From Heliocybe sulcata (Eukaryota; Basidiomycota; Agaricomycetes; Gloeophyllales; Gloeophyllaceae), in NCBI GenBank assembly GCA_004369045.1, contig ML213526.1:68382-132381 (forward strand): DNA of 64,000 nt. The letters run 5' to 3'. Positions 43,530-56,929 of the stretch are shown piece after piece (position 1 is the stretch's first letter; the number at the start of each line of letters is the position of its first letter). The notes beneath the pieces were generated by a model that saw only the letters and a program-made list of their open reading frames with translations, did no database searches and was not told the origin of the DNA. A program made the position numbers and the translations under genes.

Positions 43530-44513
43530 CTACTCCTTCGCATCTCCGGTCTGGTCTCCAACAACGTCCGCACCAGGCAGCAACCACCTAAACGTCACAC
43601 TCACCCTTGTCCCTCTCTTCACCACTTGCGTCCGACCATCCTCCCCGAGCACCACATCCTCCGACAGCTTTTCGATCCCATGTGTCCACTCGTACCTCGC
43701 CGCGCCGCACATAACGATGACACTCCTGGCTGGGAGGTACAGCGCATGCCTCTCTTTACTCGCCCCCGTACGAGCAAAATGCATGGCACACCCGCTTCCC
43801 ATACTGACACCGACAATCCCGTCCCCAAACCTATCAAGCAGGTCGACATGAGGTGTAATCCCCTCGCCAGGCTCGTACAGATTCACGATCGCCTGCCGCG
43901 CTCTGCCCCGTGCTGCGAACAGGAGGTCGTGGGTTTCCTCCGAGAGCTTGGGACGCAGGAGGCCGGACAGTGCAGAGATCAGATCTGATAGGAAGGGCGG
44001 TAGGGGTGAGGCGTCTGGGCGGGAGAAGAGCATTATCTGGTTGGTGAGTGGGTTAGTGAAGTACGTGGACATGCATTGGGCGAAGACTTCGTCGATGAGC
44101 GGCTCGGGGAGGAGAAGACATGGGTCAAAGGTGAGCCCCGGGATTGACGGTGCCGTGAGGGATGCAGGTTCTAGTTCTATGACAGCTATCGATGGGATGG
44201 GCTCAGCTCGTGCTTCTGAGGGAGCATCCGCACTTGAAGAAGCCGCGATTGGTTCGGAATCAAGAGAGCCGAAGAGCGAGTCGGTGTCGCAGTCATCGTC
44301 GAGGTCCAGGGGGGGCAAGTCAGCGAAGATCAAGGGTATTGGGGTTGTGGAAGGCGGATTCTCCTCTTTACTTCGTGTCCCCGCAACCGCCGGGATCGAG
44401 ACAACAAGCTTGTTGCGAGTCCGTTTCCCACTCTCTGTACGTAGTGCATCCCCGGCTTCTACAAGCTTCCGCTTCACAGCGGTCGAAGGAATGAATTGAT
44501 AGTCATCGCCCAT
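43530..44513 (-). CDS. AlkB-like Fe(II)/2-oxoglutarate dioxygenase
   Basis: Single exon of 327 residues, starting MGDDYQFIPSTAVKRKLVEA. The first 120 residues are low complexity, with basic KRTRNK and acidic LDLDDDCDTD stretches. The catalytic double-stranded beta helix follows: AIVNLYEPGEGITPHVDLLD supplies the HxD iron ligands, GAARYEWTHGI the distal His, and RVSVTFRWL the 2-oxoglutarate-binding Arg. This order is characteristic of AlkB homologs (ALKBH family), which repair alkylated nucleic acids or modify RNA; the R-W ending resembles the ALKBH4/7 or fungal AlkB-like groups. The substrate is not predictable. The family has a wide range of N-terminal lengths, so the disordered start is not unusual. 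Confidence 0.87.
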   Translation of the reverse strand: MGDDYQFIPSTAVKRKLVEAGDALRTESGKRTRNKLVVSIPAVAGTRSKEENPPSTTPIPLIFADLPPLDLDDDCDTDSLFGSLDSEPIAASSSADAPSEARAEPIPSIAVIELEPASLTAPSIPGLTFDPCLLLPEPLIDEVFAQCMSTYFTNPLTNQIMLFSRPDASPLPPFLSDLISALSGLLRPKLSEETHDLLFAARGRARQAIVNLYEPGEGITPHVDLLDRFGDGIVGVSMGSGCAMHFARTGASKERHALYLPARSVIVMCGAARYEWTHGIEKLSEDVVLGEDGRTQVVKRGTRVSVTFRWLLPGADVVGDQTGDAKE

Positions 44514-44677
44514 GATCCGCCGGAGCCTTCTGTATTGGAGACTGGTAGCTTAGCTAGATATGAGGGTTTGAACTCTGCTTGGCGATGTTGTGGCAATTCA
44601 GGAAGAGACGCGCCACTTCAAAATATTTATTTAATTTGTAATTATAATAATAATTTTTAACTTACTGTACCCGTCAC

Positions 44678-44758
44678 GGCCGCCTGGCGTAATGGCAACG
44701 CGTCTGACTACGACTAATATGCATCAGGAGATTGCAGGTTCGACCCCTGCGGTGGTCA
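44678..44758 (+). tRNA. tRNA-Arg (anticodon ACG), 9-nt intron
   Basis: The acceptor stem pairs GGCCGCC with GGTGGTC (two G-U pairs). The T arm is GCAGGTTCGACCCCTGC. The anticodon stem TCTGA/TCAGG encloses CT-ACG-A plus A, with a 9-nt intron at 44714-44722 just after position 37, the canonical place. The anticodon is at 44710-44712, and the discriminator is A at 44758. The 5' flank is AT-rich, as is usual for fungal tRNA genes. It lies between AlkB-like (-) and the WD40 gene (+). Confidence 0.93.
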
Positions 44759-44994
44759 TTTTAACTCCTTCAATTACTTTTAGGTCCAGGATACATTTTA
44801 CCTTCGTTGAGATAGAGCTCGTAATATCGTGCGGCGCATTGTGGCAAAGCAGCCTCGTAAATTCAAGCCACCGGATAAGTCCGGCGGAGTTTCAAGACCT
44901 GTGGCTGCTGACTGTGAGAACTATCCAGTGATCGTGAGAAAGCGCCGCTGTAATGAGACGCTTTTGTGTACGTTCGTTATAACTTGACTGAGCC

Positions 44995-46403
44995 ATGGCC
45001 AAACGTCCGCCGTCGCCGTCCTCGTCTGGCACACTCATCAAACGCGCCCGGTCAAACTCCCCAGATGGTCAGACCCAGCAGCTGGTCATATCGTCCTCGA
45101 ACAACGAGCGTGGCATAGTCAGAAGCATCAAACGCACAAGCAGTCTCGAAGCTCCCATCGTGAGCTTGTCGGGCGCACACTCGGTACGTACTTCGTGCTA
45201 GGTGCGAACACGATGCTGGAGGAGGGTCTTTAAACAGTAGGCTGAGTGAGGTGGTTCGCAGGCAGAAATACTGAGCTGTAGATTCGACCCAAGCGGGCAA
45301 AATATCGCTGCGTGTTCCGCAGACCGTAGTCTATGTGAGTCCTTGTCATGCTGTTTCGTAGCTGTAGAGACGATATACGCTTTTATAGCTTTCTGGAAGA
45401 CGTATCCTCCGAATGTCAACTATGGTCTTCTGCAAAGCATCCACAAAGCGCCCATTCTCGACTTTCAATGGTCCCTCCTCCATCCTCTCATTTACACCGT
45501 CTCGGCGGACCATACGTTGCTCATGAGCGACGTGACGACGGGCGAGCGCGTCAGAAAAATACGCGCGCATCGTGGAATCATCAATACGCTGGACAGGACT
45601 ATCGCCGGCGGCGCGGGCGTGGAGTTGATCGCCACCGGCTCGGATGACGGAACTGTGAGGATATGGGAAGGAGGGGACGAGGGAAAGAAGGACTGTGTCG
45701 CGGCATTCGAGGTTGGCTGCCCCGTCACGGCAGTGTGCTGGAGCGCGGACGGCGCGAGCGTGTATGTTGGCGCTTTGGACAATGAGATCCATGTGGGTTT
45801 CTCTCTTTTGGTCTGGCGCATCGCAATATCTAACGGTACGTTGGCAGGTTTATGACCTTCGCAAACAAGCCCAAGTGTCTACGCTTGGCGGACACACGGA
45901 TACGCCCACCTCGCTCTCCCTGTCCCCGAATGGCTCGTATCTTCTATCCCCTTCATTCTCCTCACAAGTCATTATTCACGATATTCGGCCCTTCTCTCCA
46001 TCCCCAACCCGCATACACCGTGTTCTGACGGGCGCGCCCGCTGGATTCGAGAATACCCTGCTCAAGGGCGCATGGAGTCGCGATGACGGAGGAAAGCGCG
46101 TGGCCGTCGGTGGCGCGGACAGGATGGTATGCATTTGGGACGTCGAAAGCGGGAAGTTACAGTACAAGGTGCGTAGTGAATCTATGTGTATTGAGGTATG
46201 ATCAACTGAAACCCGCCTCGCCGTTCCAGCTCCCAGGACACAAAGGCACGGTCACTGCAGTTGACTTCCATCCAAAAGAGCCCATCAGTGCGTATGATCC
46301 AATGATCTTACAGCATTTGACTAACTTGATACGTCCAGTTCTGACGGGCAGCAAGGACGCAACGATGTTGTTGGGCGAGATTGAACCCAGTGTTGCTGTA
46401 TAG
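44995..46403 (+). CDS. U5 snRNP 40-kDa WD40 protein (SNRNP40/Spf38 type)
   Basis: The N-terminal basic region MAKRPPSPSSSGTLIKRARS precedes a WD40 propeller: LSGAHSAEILSCRFDPSGQN, IAACSADRSLSFWKTYPPNV, APILDFQWSLLHPLIYTVSA, DHTLLMSDVTTGERVRKIRA, ATGSDDGTVRIWEGGDEGKK and QVSTLGGHTDTPTSLSLSPN. Later repeats are GKRVAVGGADRMVCIWDVES and LPGHKGTVTAVDFHPKEPI, and the last is LTGSKDATMLLGEIEPSVAV. The order and inter-blade sequences (VNYGLLQSIHKAPILDF, NTLLKGAWSRDDGGKRVAVG) match the spliceosomal U5-40K protein. Six exons. The exon ends at 45183 and about 45332 are clear GT-AG borders. It acts in the nucleus as a spliceosome component. Confidence 0.9.
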
Positions 46404-46686
46404 TTTCGGAGGGGTGAAACGCTTGCATTGGACCCATGGGACACGTACATAATGCTATCAAAATCGTGCCTGTCATACAGCAGCTGGTACAATTCTTCGG
46501 GAGCATCAGGCACGAATTACAGATACTGAAGCAAAACAACAGAGGGCATGATAGCAGCGGGAGGGTATATGAAAGCAAGATGACGGTAATGGAAGCGCGC
46601 GGCGGACATATGACGACAGATACGAGGGCAGATATGAAGACATTTTGAAGACGATCCATGCCGCGAGAATTGACATCGGAGGACGT

Positions 46687-48085
46687 CTATAGAAGTTCAG
46701 GTGAAGGGGGAGCCGGCTCGTCGATGTAATAGCTGGGGATAACTTGGTGTACATCCTCAACAAACCAGTAGTGATCTCTTTCGCTCTCCTCACTGGCATG
46801 GGGTATGATCTGCGCAAAGGTCGCAGAGAGACCCATACCGACGATAAGGGCATTGAGGACGGGTGGCTCCACCAGGACCGTAATAGCGCCGCGATTCGGG
46901 TTGTGACAAGTGGGACCATGGCTACCATGTCGCATGCTCGTTGTTGGCGGCATGATGTGCGAGCAGTCGTCCGGAGGCAAGCCCCACGGTGCGAGAATGA
47001 CCTGCCCCAGATGGTGCGCAAGCTCTTCGTCCACTCCGTTATTGCGCCCGCTGGTGGAAGACTTGGGTGGCAGGATGGAAACGATGCGACGCGTGCTCGT
47101 TTCCACTAACCCGAGTGTGTGCGTGAGAGGCAACGTTGTGGGTCCGAGAAGAGATATCAGTGGCATTGCGCCAGGATCAGGCTTGAACCATGCTGCGTCG
47201 TCGAAGGCCAGCTCTGCCCAGTTCTGCGGTACAGAACTTTGGGCTGTCGGCTGGGCTGAAGATGCGCCATGTTGGTCTGCCCAGAGCTCTTTGAGACCTC
47301 GGGAGACCGAGCAGCGCAGGGCGCGGGCGATCACTAATGTTTGGGGCAGCTCAGTTCTCGCCTGTCGTTGGGGAGTCCGTATGAGCTTCGGGAAACACGC
47401 TGCAATGGACATATTACACATACACTGTCAAGTAACGCTCGAGCTGATTCCAGTTCCTGTATACCTGCCTCTTCAGCATGGAAACCAACCCGTAAGAGAA
47501 AGTCCACATAGAAAGAGATCAGCAACGGTGCATCACGACACCAGTCTCTTTTGTTCTGCCACCCGTTGTCAAACCAGATCGAGGAGAGAAACAGGGCAAT
47601 GGAGGTCCGGGGATCCCATATGAACAACTGAAGTCGATCGAGTTGCTCTGGATCCTCCGGGGCCTTCGGTGGCTTAGGATTCTTCCTCTTGTCGAGCCAT
47701 CTCGCGGCGTCGGGTTTGTAGGTGAACAGCCCGATGTGATAACGGAGCTGAGGTGTACGGTGAGCATAAGCGACTGCCGTGCCACCGCCCGCTTACATGG
47801 CAGTACAACTCCTTGAGCCAATTCTCATAAACCTGGATGTTTCGGTGACGCGGTAACTTAGGCCATAGGCCAATACAGTCTTGTTCAAAGGCCTTGTCGG
47901 CCCTGTACAACCGATGTATTTCCTCTAGTTTCCGAAATTCACTAACAGGACCAACTGTCAGTGCCGACAATGCCATGCCATCAGATAGTCACCCACTCGC
48001 TGTCCATATCCACGCGAGAGAATCTTCCTGCTGCGCGGGCATCCTGCCATTGTTTGATCCAGGAGCCGTCGTAGAAGACGTTCAT
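46687..48085 (-). CDS. Conserved-looking protein of unknown function
   Basis: I do not recognise the family. Exon pieces carry MNVFYDGSWIKQWQDARAAG (start at 48085), LEEIHRLYRADKAFEQDCIG, LPRHRNIQVYENWLKELYCH, LRYHIGLFTYKPDAARWLDK, DPRTSIALFLSSIWFDNGWQ and DAPLLISFYVDFLLRVGFHA. The 46687-47421 exon follows, with Trp-rich segments (WAELAFDDAAWFKPDPGAMP) and the hydrophobic NALIVGMGLSATFAQI. The frame between the first exon (ending near 47992) and the second could not be joined by a clean splice site, so the 5' structure is unresolved. The C-terminal acidic end is APPSPELL. A membrane or metabolic role cannot be inferred. Confidence 0.6.
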
Positions 48086-48389
48086 GACTGCCCACCTTGA
48101 GGGCGATGGTTGATGGTCGTTTCTCTTTGTTGTTGTCGCTAGATCACTTGAGGCGGCGATATGAACCTGGCATGAGTATGACCCTGAGCATGTCGACCTA
48201 GTTTGTTGCTGGTCCCTAAGAATGTATGCGCCTGCACCGGCGGGCCGGCGCTCCTTGGTCTCGACGCGCACAGTCGACGGACTCCTTCTGTCCTCCTACC
48301 ACCACACTCTGTTACACATACACGTAGGTATCTCCTTGTCGTTCAGAGCAGGATTCGAGTGGTTTCGGGGGTGAAGTCAGGCGTACGGT

Positions 48390-49954
48390 ATGTCAGTTTT
48401 GCTGGAGACGTCCTTCGGCGACATCGTCATCGACCTAGAAGTCGAAGCATGCCCAAAGACCTGCGAGAATTTCCTCAAACTATGCAAAGTCTACTACTAT
48501 AATCTCAACTGTTTCTTCAATGGTATGTGTTTCGATCAACAACAGGTTGTATGACTGGGAACTTACAGCTGTTCAGTGTCGAAGGACTTCCTAGCTCAGG
48601 CGGGAGATCCCACAGCGACAGGAACTGGAGGAGAATGCATATGGTCGTATATTGCAACTCAGCAAGGGAAATCAGCGCCGCGATATTTCACTCCAGAGAT
48701 TGTCCCGCGCCTGAAGCATACTGAGCGAGGCACTGTGTCGATGGCCGTAGCGCCCTCTGTCGAAGGTCTCAAGGGCGGCTGCGGCAGCCAGTTCTTCGTC
48801 ACTCTTGCCGACAACATCGATTATCTTGACGGCAAGCACGCTGTCTTTGGACACGTCGTGGAAGGACTGGAGACATTGGACAAGCTGAACGAGGTCTTTG
48901 TGGACCAAGAAGGGCGGCCGCTGAAGGATGTCAGGATAAGGCACGTAATCATTCTAGGTAACGAGCAAGTATTCTCCAACTGCTATACCTAACGCATATG
49001 CACAGAGGACCCATTCCCAGACCCTCCTGGTCTCGTCCGTCCTGATGCCTCGCCCATTCGACCACCAGATAATTCGACGCGCATCGCAGAGGACGAGGAC
49101 CCGCTCGCGACTCTCCCAGAGGAGGAAGCTGAGAAACAGCGCCGGGAGCAAGCCGCACGCGCATCTGCTCTAACTCTTGAGATGGTCGGCGATCTGCCAT
49201 TCGCCAACGTACGGCCCCCAGAAAATGTCCTGTTCGTCTGCAAGTTGAATCCCGTAACACGCGACGAGGACCTCGAGCTGATATTCTCTCGGTTTGGCAC
49301 GATCATGAGTTGTCAAGTCATACGCGACAAGAAGACCGGGGAGTCGTTGCAATATGCATTCATTGAATTTGATAAGCGGGAAGATGCCGAGCAGGTTAGT
49401 ATTGTTTTGGCTCCGTTACACAGCTGTTTTCAATGGTATTGCTAGGCTTACTTCAAAATGCAAAACGTCTTGGTGGACGATCGGCGAATATGGGTAGACT
49501 TGTATGTCTTCGCTCTACTTTAGTCTGTACCTCTGCTGATCCCTTCATCAGCTCCCAATCCGTAGCCCGCATGAACACTCATTGGTCCAATGACCCCAAA
49601 ATGGGCCCCCGCGGGGACCGTGGCGGGGGAGGCAGACGCGGCCGAGGCGGAGGCCGGCCTATGGAGGGCTTCGGAGGCAGAGAGGACCTGGAAGAGACGC
49701 GCAGGTACCGGAATGACGACTATGGCGGAAAAGGCGGTCACTACGGGATGGTGTTCGACGTTCCTGAAGATGATTCCGCTAAACACCGAGGTAGTCAGCG
49801 GCGATCCCGGTCCCCTCGGCGCGAGAGAGTAAGTGACAGGGATCACCGAAAGAGTAGAAGCAAGGAGAGATATAGGCGCCGGAGCAGGAGTAGGGGCAGG
49901 GACAGAGATGATGATAGGCATGAAAGGGACCGGTATAGGGAGAGGCGGCGTTGA
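48390..49954 (+). CDS. Cyclophilin with RRM and RS tail (PPIL4/Cyp6 type)
   Basis: Starts [20 protein letters not shown] and [12 protein letters not shown]. The cyclophilin-type peptidyl-prolyl isomerase domain includes [40 protein letters not shown] and [20 protein letters not shown]. It is followed by an acidic linker ([14 protein letters not shown]) and an RRM ([37 protein letters not shown]). A Gly/Arg-rich region and an RS-like C-terminal tail complete the protein. PPIL4-type proteins act in the nucleus with the spliceosome and RNA polymerase II. The active-site Arg and the Trp of well-characterised cyclophilins are not all present, as is known for this subfamily, so isomerase activity may be weak. 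Short introns lie near 48527, 48960 and 49395-49550. Confidence 0.92.
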
Positions 49955-50216
49955 GGCATGGCCGATGTCGCTTGTTTCAAGTTTCGTGTGTATATCAGTC
50001 TTTTGGTCACTTAGTCCCCATCTGATGACGATACCGAAGCTGCTACCATCTGTGCGCACAGGTAGCATCATTGAGAACTGCACTGCTGTCTGACAGGTAT
50101 GGTCCTAATCACGATGATCACGAGGAGTTTGGGACAACTGGCGCTCCCTGCTGTTTCCGAGACATCCGCATGCAAGCAGCCGCGCCCTCAGGCTTAATAT
50201 AGGTGAATATGAGAGC

Positions 50217-51140
50217 ATGGCCAGTCCTCACCTCACTGCAACCCTGCACACCTCTTACACACCCCTGCGTCCTGCCCGTCACTCCTGCTCAATGATCTCT
50301 GACGAAATCCAGAGCTGCTTGCACTGCTTCACTGCTGCTGATGCAGATGTCGTCCTGCGCTCTACTCAGCCCGATGCGACCGACTTCCGCCTTCACAAAT
50401 GCATCCTTGCACTCGCTTCCCCGTTCTTCGAAAACATGTTCTCCCTCCCTCAGCCATCCGGCGCCGATGACCTCCCGGTCATTGATGTGTCGGAGCAGGC
50501 TGCTGTGCTGAACGCAGTCCTGCAATTCGTCTATCCAGTATTGGACCCCGCTATCGAGACGCTGGACGAACTGTTATCTGTTCTGACAGTCGCGATGAAG
50601 TATGAATTCACGGCTGCGGTCCACAATCTCCGACAACTCCTTGTATCGCCTCGATTTGTCACGGTGGAACCCATGAAAGTGTTCGCCATCGCGTGTCGCT
50701 TCGATCTCGACGACGAAGCCAAGACCGCGTCGCGATACACGCTATCCACGGACGTCCTCACCGCTCCCTTGACGGACGACCTCAAGTACCTCTCCGCATA
50801 CTCCTACCGCCGCCTACTCGACCTGCACCGCACGCGGGCAGCAGCGGCGCAGAAAGTCCTGCAGTCCACCAAACCGGCTAGCGTCGATACGCTAAAGTGC
50901 ATGCAATGCAGTGCGGTGGCGTTCGGCACCTACATGCCCCCCCGATGGTGGATGGACTTCCAGAAGCGGGGGTGCGAGGAGCTAGGGAAGAGGCCGTGCA
51001 CGGACGTCGTATTTTCGATGGCGTTCTTGTCGCAGTCGGCCAGGACTGGGTGTCCGAGATGTGCGGAGAGCGTGTTGAACTCGTACAGTTTCATAGAGCG
51101 GTTGAAGGAAGAGATTGATGAGCTCCCGGCAACTATTTAG
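50217..51140 (+). CDS. BTB/POZ-domain protein
   Basis: Single exon of 307 residues. The BTB core (about residues 40-125) reads FTAADADVVLRSTQPDATDF, RLHKCILALASPFFENMF and VLNAVLQFVYPVLDPAIETL, with the canonical D-VL and hydrophobic B1-A helix pattern; the rest is a helical C-terminal region. The family is very abundant in agaricomycetes and usually acts in dimerisation or as a Cullin3 adaptor. Two Cys pairs near the end (LKCMQCSAV, GCPRCAESV) could bind zinc, but this is unproven. The start could also be ATG at 50209. No partner can be inferred from neighbours. Confidence 0.9.
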   Translation: MASPHLTATLHTSYTPLRPARHSCSMISDEIQSCLHCFTAADADVVLRSTQPDATDFRLHKCILALASPFFENMFSLPQPSGADDLPVIDVSEQAAVLNAVLQFVYPVLDPAIETLDELLSVLTVAMKYEFTAAVHNLRQLLVSPRFVTVEPMKVFAIACRFDLDDEAKTASRYTLSTDVLTAPLTDDLKYLSAYSYRRLLDLHRTRAAAAQKVLQSTKPASVDTLKCMQCSAVAFGTYMPPRWWMDFQKRGCEELGKRPCTDVVFSMAFLSQSARTGCPRCAESVLNSYSFIERLKEEIDELPATI

Positions 51141-51334
51141 GGTCCGATGGGGACGGACGCACTGAGTCTGCATTTGGACCATGCTGTGCTCGTAGAACGA
51201 TGTGTTTGCAGATGGACAAGGACCTCCATCCTACGTTAGCCTTTGTGCCCTAGTAGATACAAGTAACAGTTGCTATAATACACCTGACGCTTTTCCGATT
51301 TTTTCCTTCCAAGCCACTCGGAACATACCTTCCC

Positions 51335-53479
<2,145 letters not shown>

Positions 53480-53571
53480 GTTTTAGATATTTCCAACGAA
53501 GAGGAAAGAGTCGTTCTAGCCGTCCTCGACGTTCGACGACAAGCAGAGCGCGATGCCTCGCACAGTTGCTG

Positions 53572-53579
53572 TATATATA
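53572..53579 (-). promoter_or_regulatory. TATA-type box of P5CDH gene
   Basis: TATATATA, 93 bp before the ATG of the P5CDH gene on the minus strand; a plausible core promoter element. Confidence 0.4.
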
Positions 53580-53699
53580 CCGGATCATGCACGGAAGAAA
53601 GTAGATTGCAGATTCAGATGTGCCCGATCTAGCCGCCCACCGGCAGGCCCCGCCCTCACCCGAAGCGGTTAGGCGCCCGCCGTCTTCTGCTGTTTGTGC

Positions 53700-55314
53700 A
53701 TGACCTTGACCACGACGACCGCTACCTCCCTTCCACTTAAGCGCTCTACTAGACGGATACTATCGTCTTCTCGTGCAAGACGGTTTTCGCAGAATGTCAG
53801 AAGGTCTTCCGATGAGCAGCAGCAGTCAGGAAGCGCGAGCTCAAAGCTCTTCGCGGACGCTGCTCGGGAGGAGGCAGACGAAGCCGAGGCACTAGCAAAA
53901 CGAGCACGGAACCCCTTACTCGAAAAGCATGAGAACTGGACGGGTGAGGAGTCCATGCAGGACGCTGTCCTGCGCATGCTGGTCGACAAGTACAAGCCGT
54001 TGCGGAGCGGGCCTATCAGGACAGCGGACGAGAAGCTGAAGCAGGCGCCGCCGAAGGTGACTGAGCCTGATACGCCTGCGGTTGTTTCGTCCAGTGCTAC
54101 TGTTGCTGAGGTGGACGACGGGGGCTCGTTGATACAAGTTACAGCCACCACTACTACGGCCACTGACGGGACAGGAGCAGCAACAACTACTGTGACCGCT
54201 ACCAGCACAGAGGCACCTCGGATACAGACCAACTCCTTCCTGCCCGGTATCGAAGGCCACAGGCCATGGCATACCACATTTACTGTCCCCTCCCATGCGA
54301 CGGCTTCGATCAAGCTGGGCAACATCCCTCCGCCGAAGAAACGCGTGCCCTCCCTGCCCATGGACGAGAAAGCGCAGCGGAAAGCCCGGGAGGACAAGAA
54401 GCGGGCTATCAACGTGACGCGGCTCACTGGAGCGCGGGAGTCTGCTATAGACTACCGGATGGGCATCAGGGATCCGAAAGCGCAGGGCGCGCCGGGTGGG
54501 CGGCCGAACCCGGTCAGTGTTAAGGGGTGGCAGGGTCTCGTTGAGGAACGTATAGAGGTCAGTCTATCGTCATCGCCCATGAGCGTATCGGTGACTGATA
54601 GTCTGCATTAGCGTGCACGTCTGGAGGGGCATTTTAACAAGATTAGCGGGAGAGGCAAGCCCTTAACCCGTCAGCAGGACGAAGGGAACCCCTTCATCGC
54701 TAGAGAAGAGTTCTTGATGAATCGCATTGTTAAGCGGCAAGGCGCTGCCCCTCCATGGGTCGAGTTACAAACAGGTACCTGAATCTGAATTCAGTACAGA
54801 CGAAAAATCCTAACTACATATATCCGCAGAATTGGAAGCAGCAGCAACCTCCTTCCGCGAGATCCTCAGACAGTCCTGGACACGGCGCGCCATTCGGACG
54901 CTGACAATGTCCCACCCCCTGGTACACCTCAGCACGCTCACGCTTACTTCTGTCACGACACTGCGCGACCAGGAGTGGGAGGAGCGGGAGCGATCGTATC
55001 ATGCCACCGCGCTGGACGAGCTTAACGGCTTAGTGAGGAGGTACAACGGCGTCGCGCCGTACGCAGTGCGCAGATCGTATTATACGATCGAGGAGGAACT
55101 CGAGAAGGCGTATAGGGAGAGTGGAGAGGAGATCTTGAAGGGCGTCCACGAGCGGTTCAAGCGTTCTGGGAAGCCTGTCGACATGATGGGTGTGGGGGAC
55201 GAGGAAGAGAGAAGGAGTGGAGGAGGCGCCGGGGTGGGATCATTCGAGGTTATCAGGCTGCGGGATGTGATTCGGGAGTGGTTTGGGTGGGGCGGGAAGA
55301 AGCAGGCTGGGTAA
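53700..55314 (+). CDS. DNAJC28-type conserved protein (DUF1992), likely mitochondrial
   Basis: Begins MTLTTTTATSLPLKRSTRRI and an Arg-rich SSRARRFSQNVRRSS, which looks like a mitochondrial presequence. The next region contains AREEADEAEALAKRARNPLL and WTGEESMQDAVLRMLVDKYK. The DUF1992 core, in the second and third exons, includes WQGLVEERIE, spliced to RARLEGHFNKISGRGKPLTR, and NPFIAREEFLMNRIVKRQGA, APPWVELQTE. After the last intron a helical C-terminal half (SFREILRQSWTRRAIRTLTM) follows. Human DNAJC28 has an N-terminal J domain, absent here, as in other fungal members. The function is not established. Confidence 0.82.
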
Positions 55315-55852
55315 TCCATCGACATTCGTCACATCGATGACAGTTTCTGCCATATGACTGCGTCGACGATCCGGAGATTTGTCTGCAGGTGTACTGATGT
55401 ATTGATCCATGTAGGCTCATATGGCCTGCTGTTTTTACCTTCGTCTGTAGAATGTTATTGTAGCATCGCCTTGTTATGTATTTATCCATATAGATAGACT
55501 TGTATATCACAGAGAGTAATCTTGCGTGATCAGCCACCCCCTTCTCAGCGCTTGATGTCGCGAGGCCTCCTCGAGTGCCACTCGTACCTGACCACTCCAT
55601 CCTCCCCTCTCACCACCGGTGCCTCTCAGCCTGCTCTCCGACGACGGCGACCATTCCTCGCTGTCCGAAGTATTCAGGGATATTGCCCTGCCAAAACGTC
55701 AACGTCACAGACCGTCGTGATGGCCGGAGTACAATGGGCAGGATGCCATAATGGGGGGTCGCTCTTCTCTTCCGGGCTCTGACTGTGCGGGGCGGGACAG
55801 GCCTCATGGCTGCCTCGAGTTCTATGAGTAACATGGGAACGCGCATCCAATC
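55315..55852. other. Intergenic region, 0.5 kb
   Basis: 3' region of the previous gene and upstream sequence of the 90-aa protein gene. Nothing else recognised. Confidence 0.55.
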
Positions 55853-55859
55853 TATAAAA
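55853..55859 (+). promoter_or_regulatory. TATA box of the 90-aa protein gene
   Basis: TATAAAA lies 105 bp before the ATG at 55964; a strong consensus in the correct orientation. Confidence 0.5.
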
Positions 55860-55963
55860 GCCGCGACCCCGCGTTTTCCTGGTCTTCACTTGCCGCGCTC
55901 CACGACACCGACACCGACCGACCTCCTCAAGAGAGCCTCAAGACCTCAAGACAAGCAAGCACG

Positions 55964-56416
55964 ATGTCCTCTGCCGTCGTCAGCTACAGCGCCCTGCAGG
56001 ACAACGACGACATCGCTGTCAGTCCTCTCGCCTCGTGTCGGCGTCAGCTCATATCCTGACTATCATATCTCATATCACATAGCCCGGTGACATCGTCGCA
56101 GTGCAGCACTCGCAGTATGGCAAGCGCGAGGGACTCGTCGTCGGCTCCCACTACGACTACGCAGTAAGCAATTACGTGTCTGGTATACGTCACCGCGCAG
56201 CCGCTGACCGCGATGGCAGGGACGCCTGGTCGTCGAAGTCCAGATGGAGCCCGGCGAGGTGTACCACACCTGGTAGGCCCCCGCTGCTTGCCTTTTCTTC
56301 TCGCGAGTGTGTGTGTCTGAAGCGCTTGCAGGGCGCCCACCGTTACGAGGATCAGACGCACCGTCTACCGCACGCCCACCAAGCACCGGACGGTCGAGCG
56401 CCACATCTACTGGTGA
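55964..56416 (+). CDS. Small basic protein of 90 residues, unknown function
   Basis: Exons 55964-56017, 56083-56163, 56220-56272 and 56332-56416 give 90 residues in one frame: MSSAVVSYSALQDNDDIAPG, then DIVAVQHSQYGKREGLVVGS, HYDYAGRLVVEVQMEPGEVY, and TPTKHRTVERHIYW at the end. The middle resembles a short SH3/Tudor-like beta barrel (GDIVAV, GLVVGS, RLVVEVQ), and the end is Arg/His/Lys-rich. I cannot assign it to a family. Four exons in a 273-nt coding sequence, three clean introns and a good TATA box 105 bp upstream support a real gene. Confidence 0.72.
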
Positions 56417-56929
56417 CGCACGAATCCCCAGGGCCAGGGACGCTTTCGCCTCGGAGGCTCGTCGCGGCGTTTACGAGAATCACCTCTGCGCCACGCCTTT
56501 CCAGCATGCTCTCCGTGTGACATCAAACCCCATTCAAGTCCCCGTTCACATGAACGTTCCTTCGGTAGCATATCAGGACCCTCCGTCATGATCATCACCT
56601 AACTTATCGAAGTGAGCTGGGTTTACTCTTGCCTCTTCTCGACTGCTTTCTCTTGATTGCTTTGCTGTGTTTTGCTGTCCTATCGCTTTCAAGGGACTAT
56701 CTATTCCATCCAAAATTGTAGATTGCCACGAGTGTAATGAACCTGAGACGAGCACAGATTGTGGTGTATTATATATAGGTATGCAATGCGATATAGGTTG
56801 CAAACTAAGAAGGGTGAACTGAAGCAGACACTGGCGACTATGACAGCTTCGGGTCGATTCTAAGGATACAGAACAGTAGTAATATACAGAAAGCCCAGCA
56901 AGGAGATAAATACAAATGTTCAGAGGTGA
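56417..56929. other. Convergent spacer, 0.5 kb
   Basis: Shared 3' region between the small-protein gene (+) and the DUB gene (-). Nothing else recognised. Confidence 0.55.
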
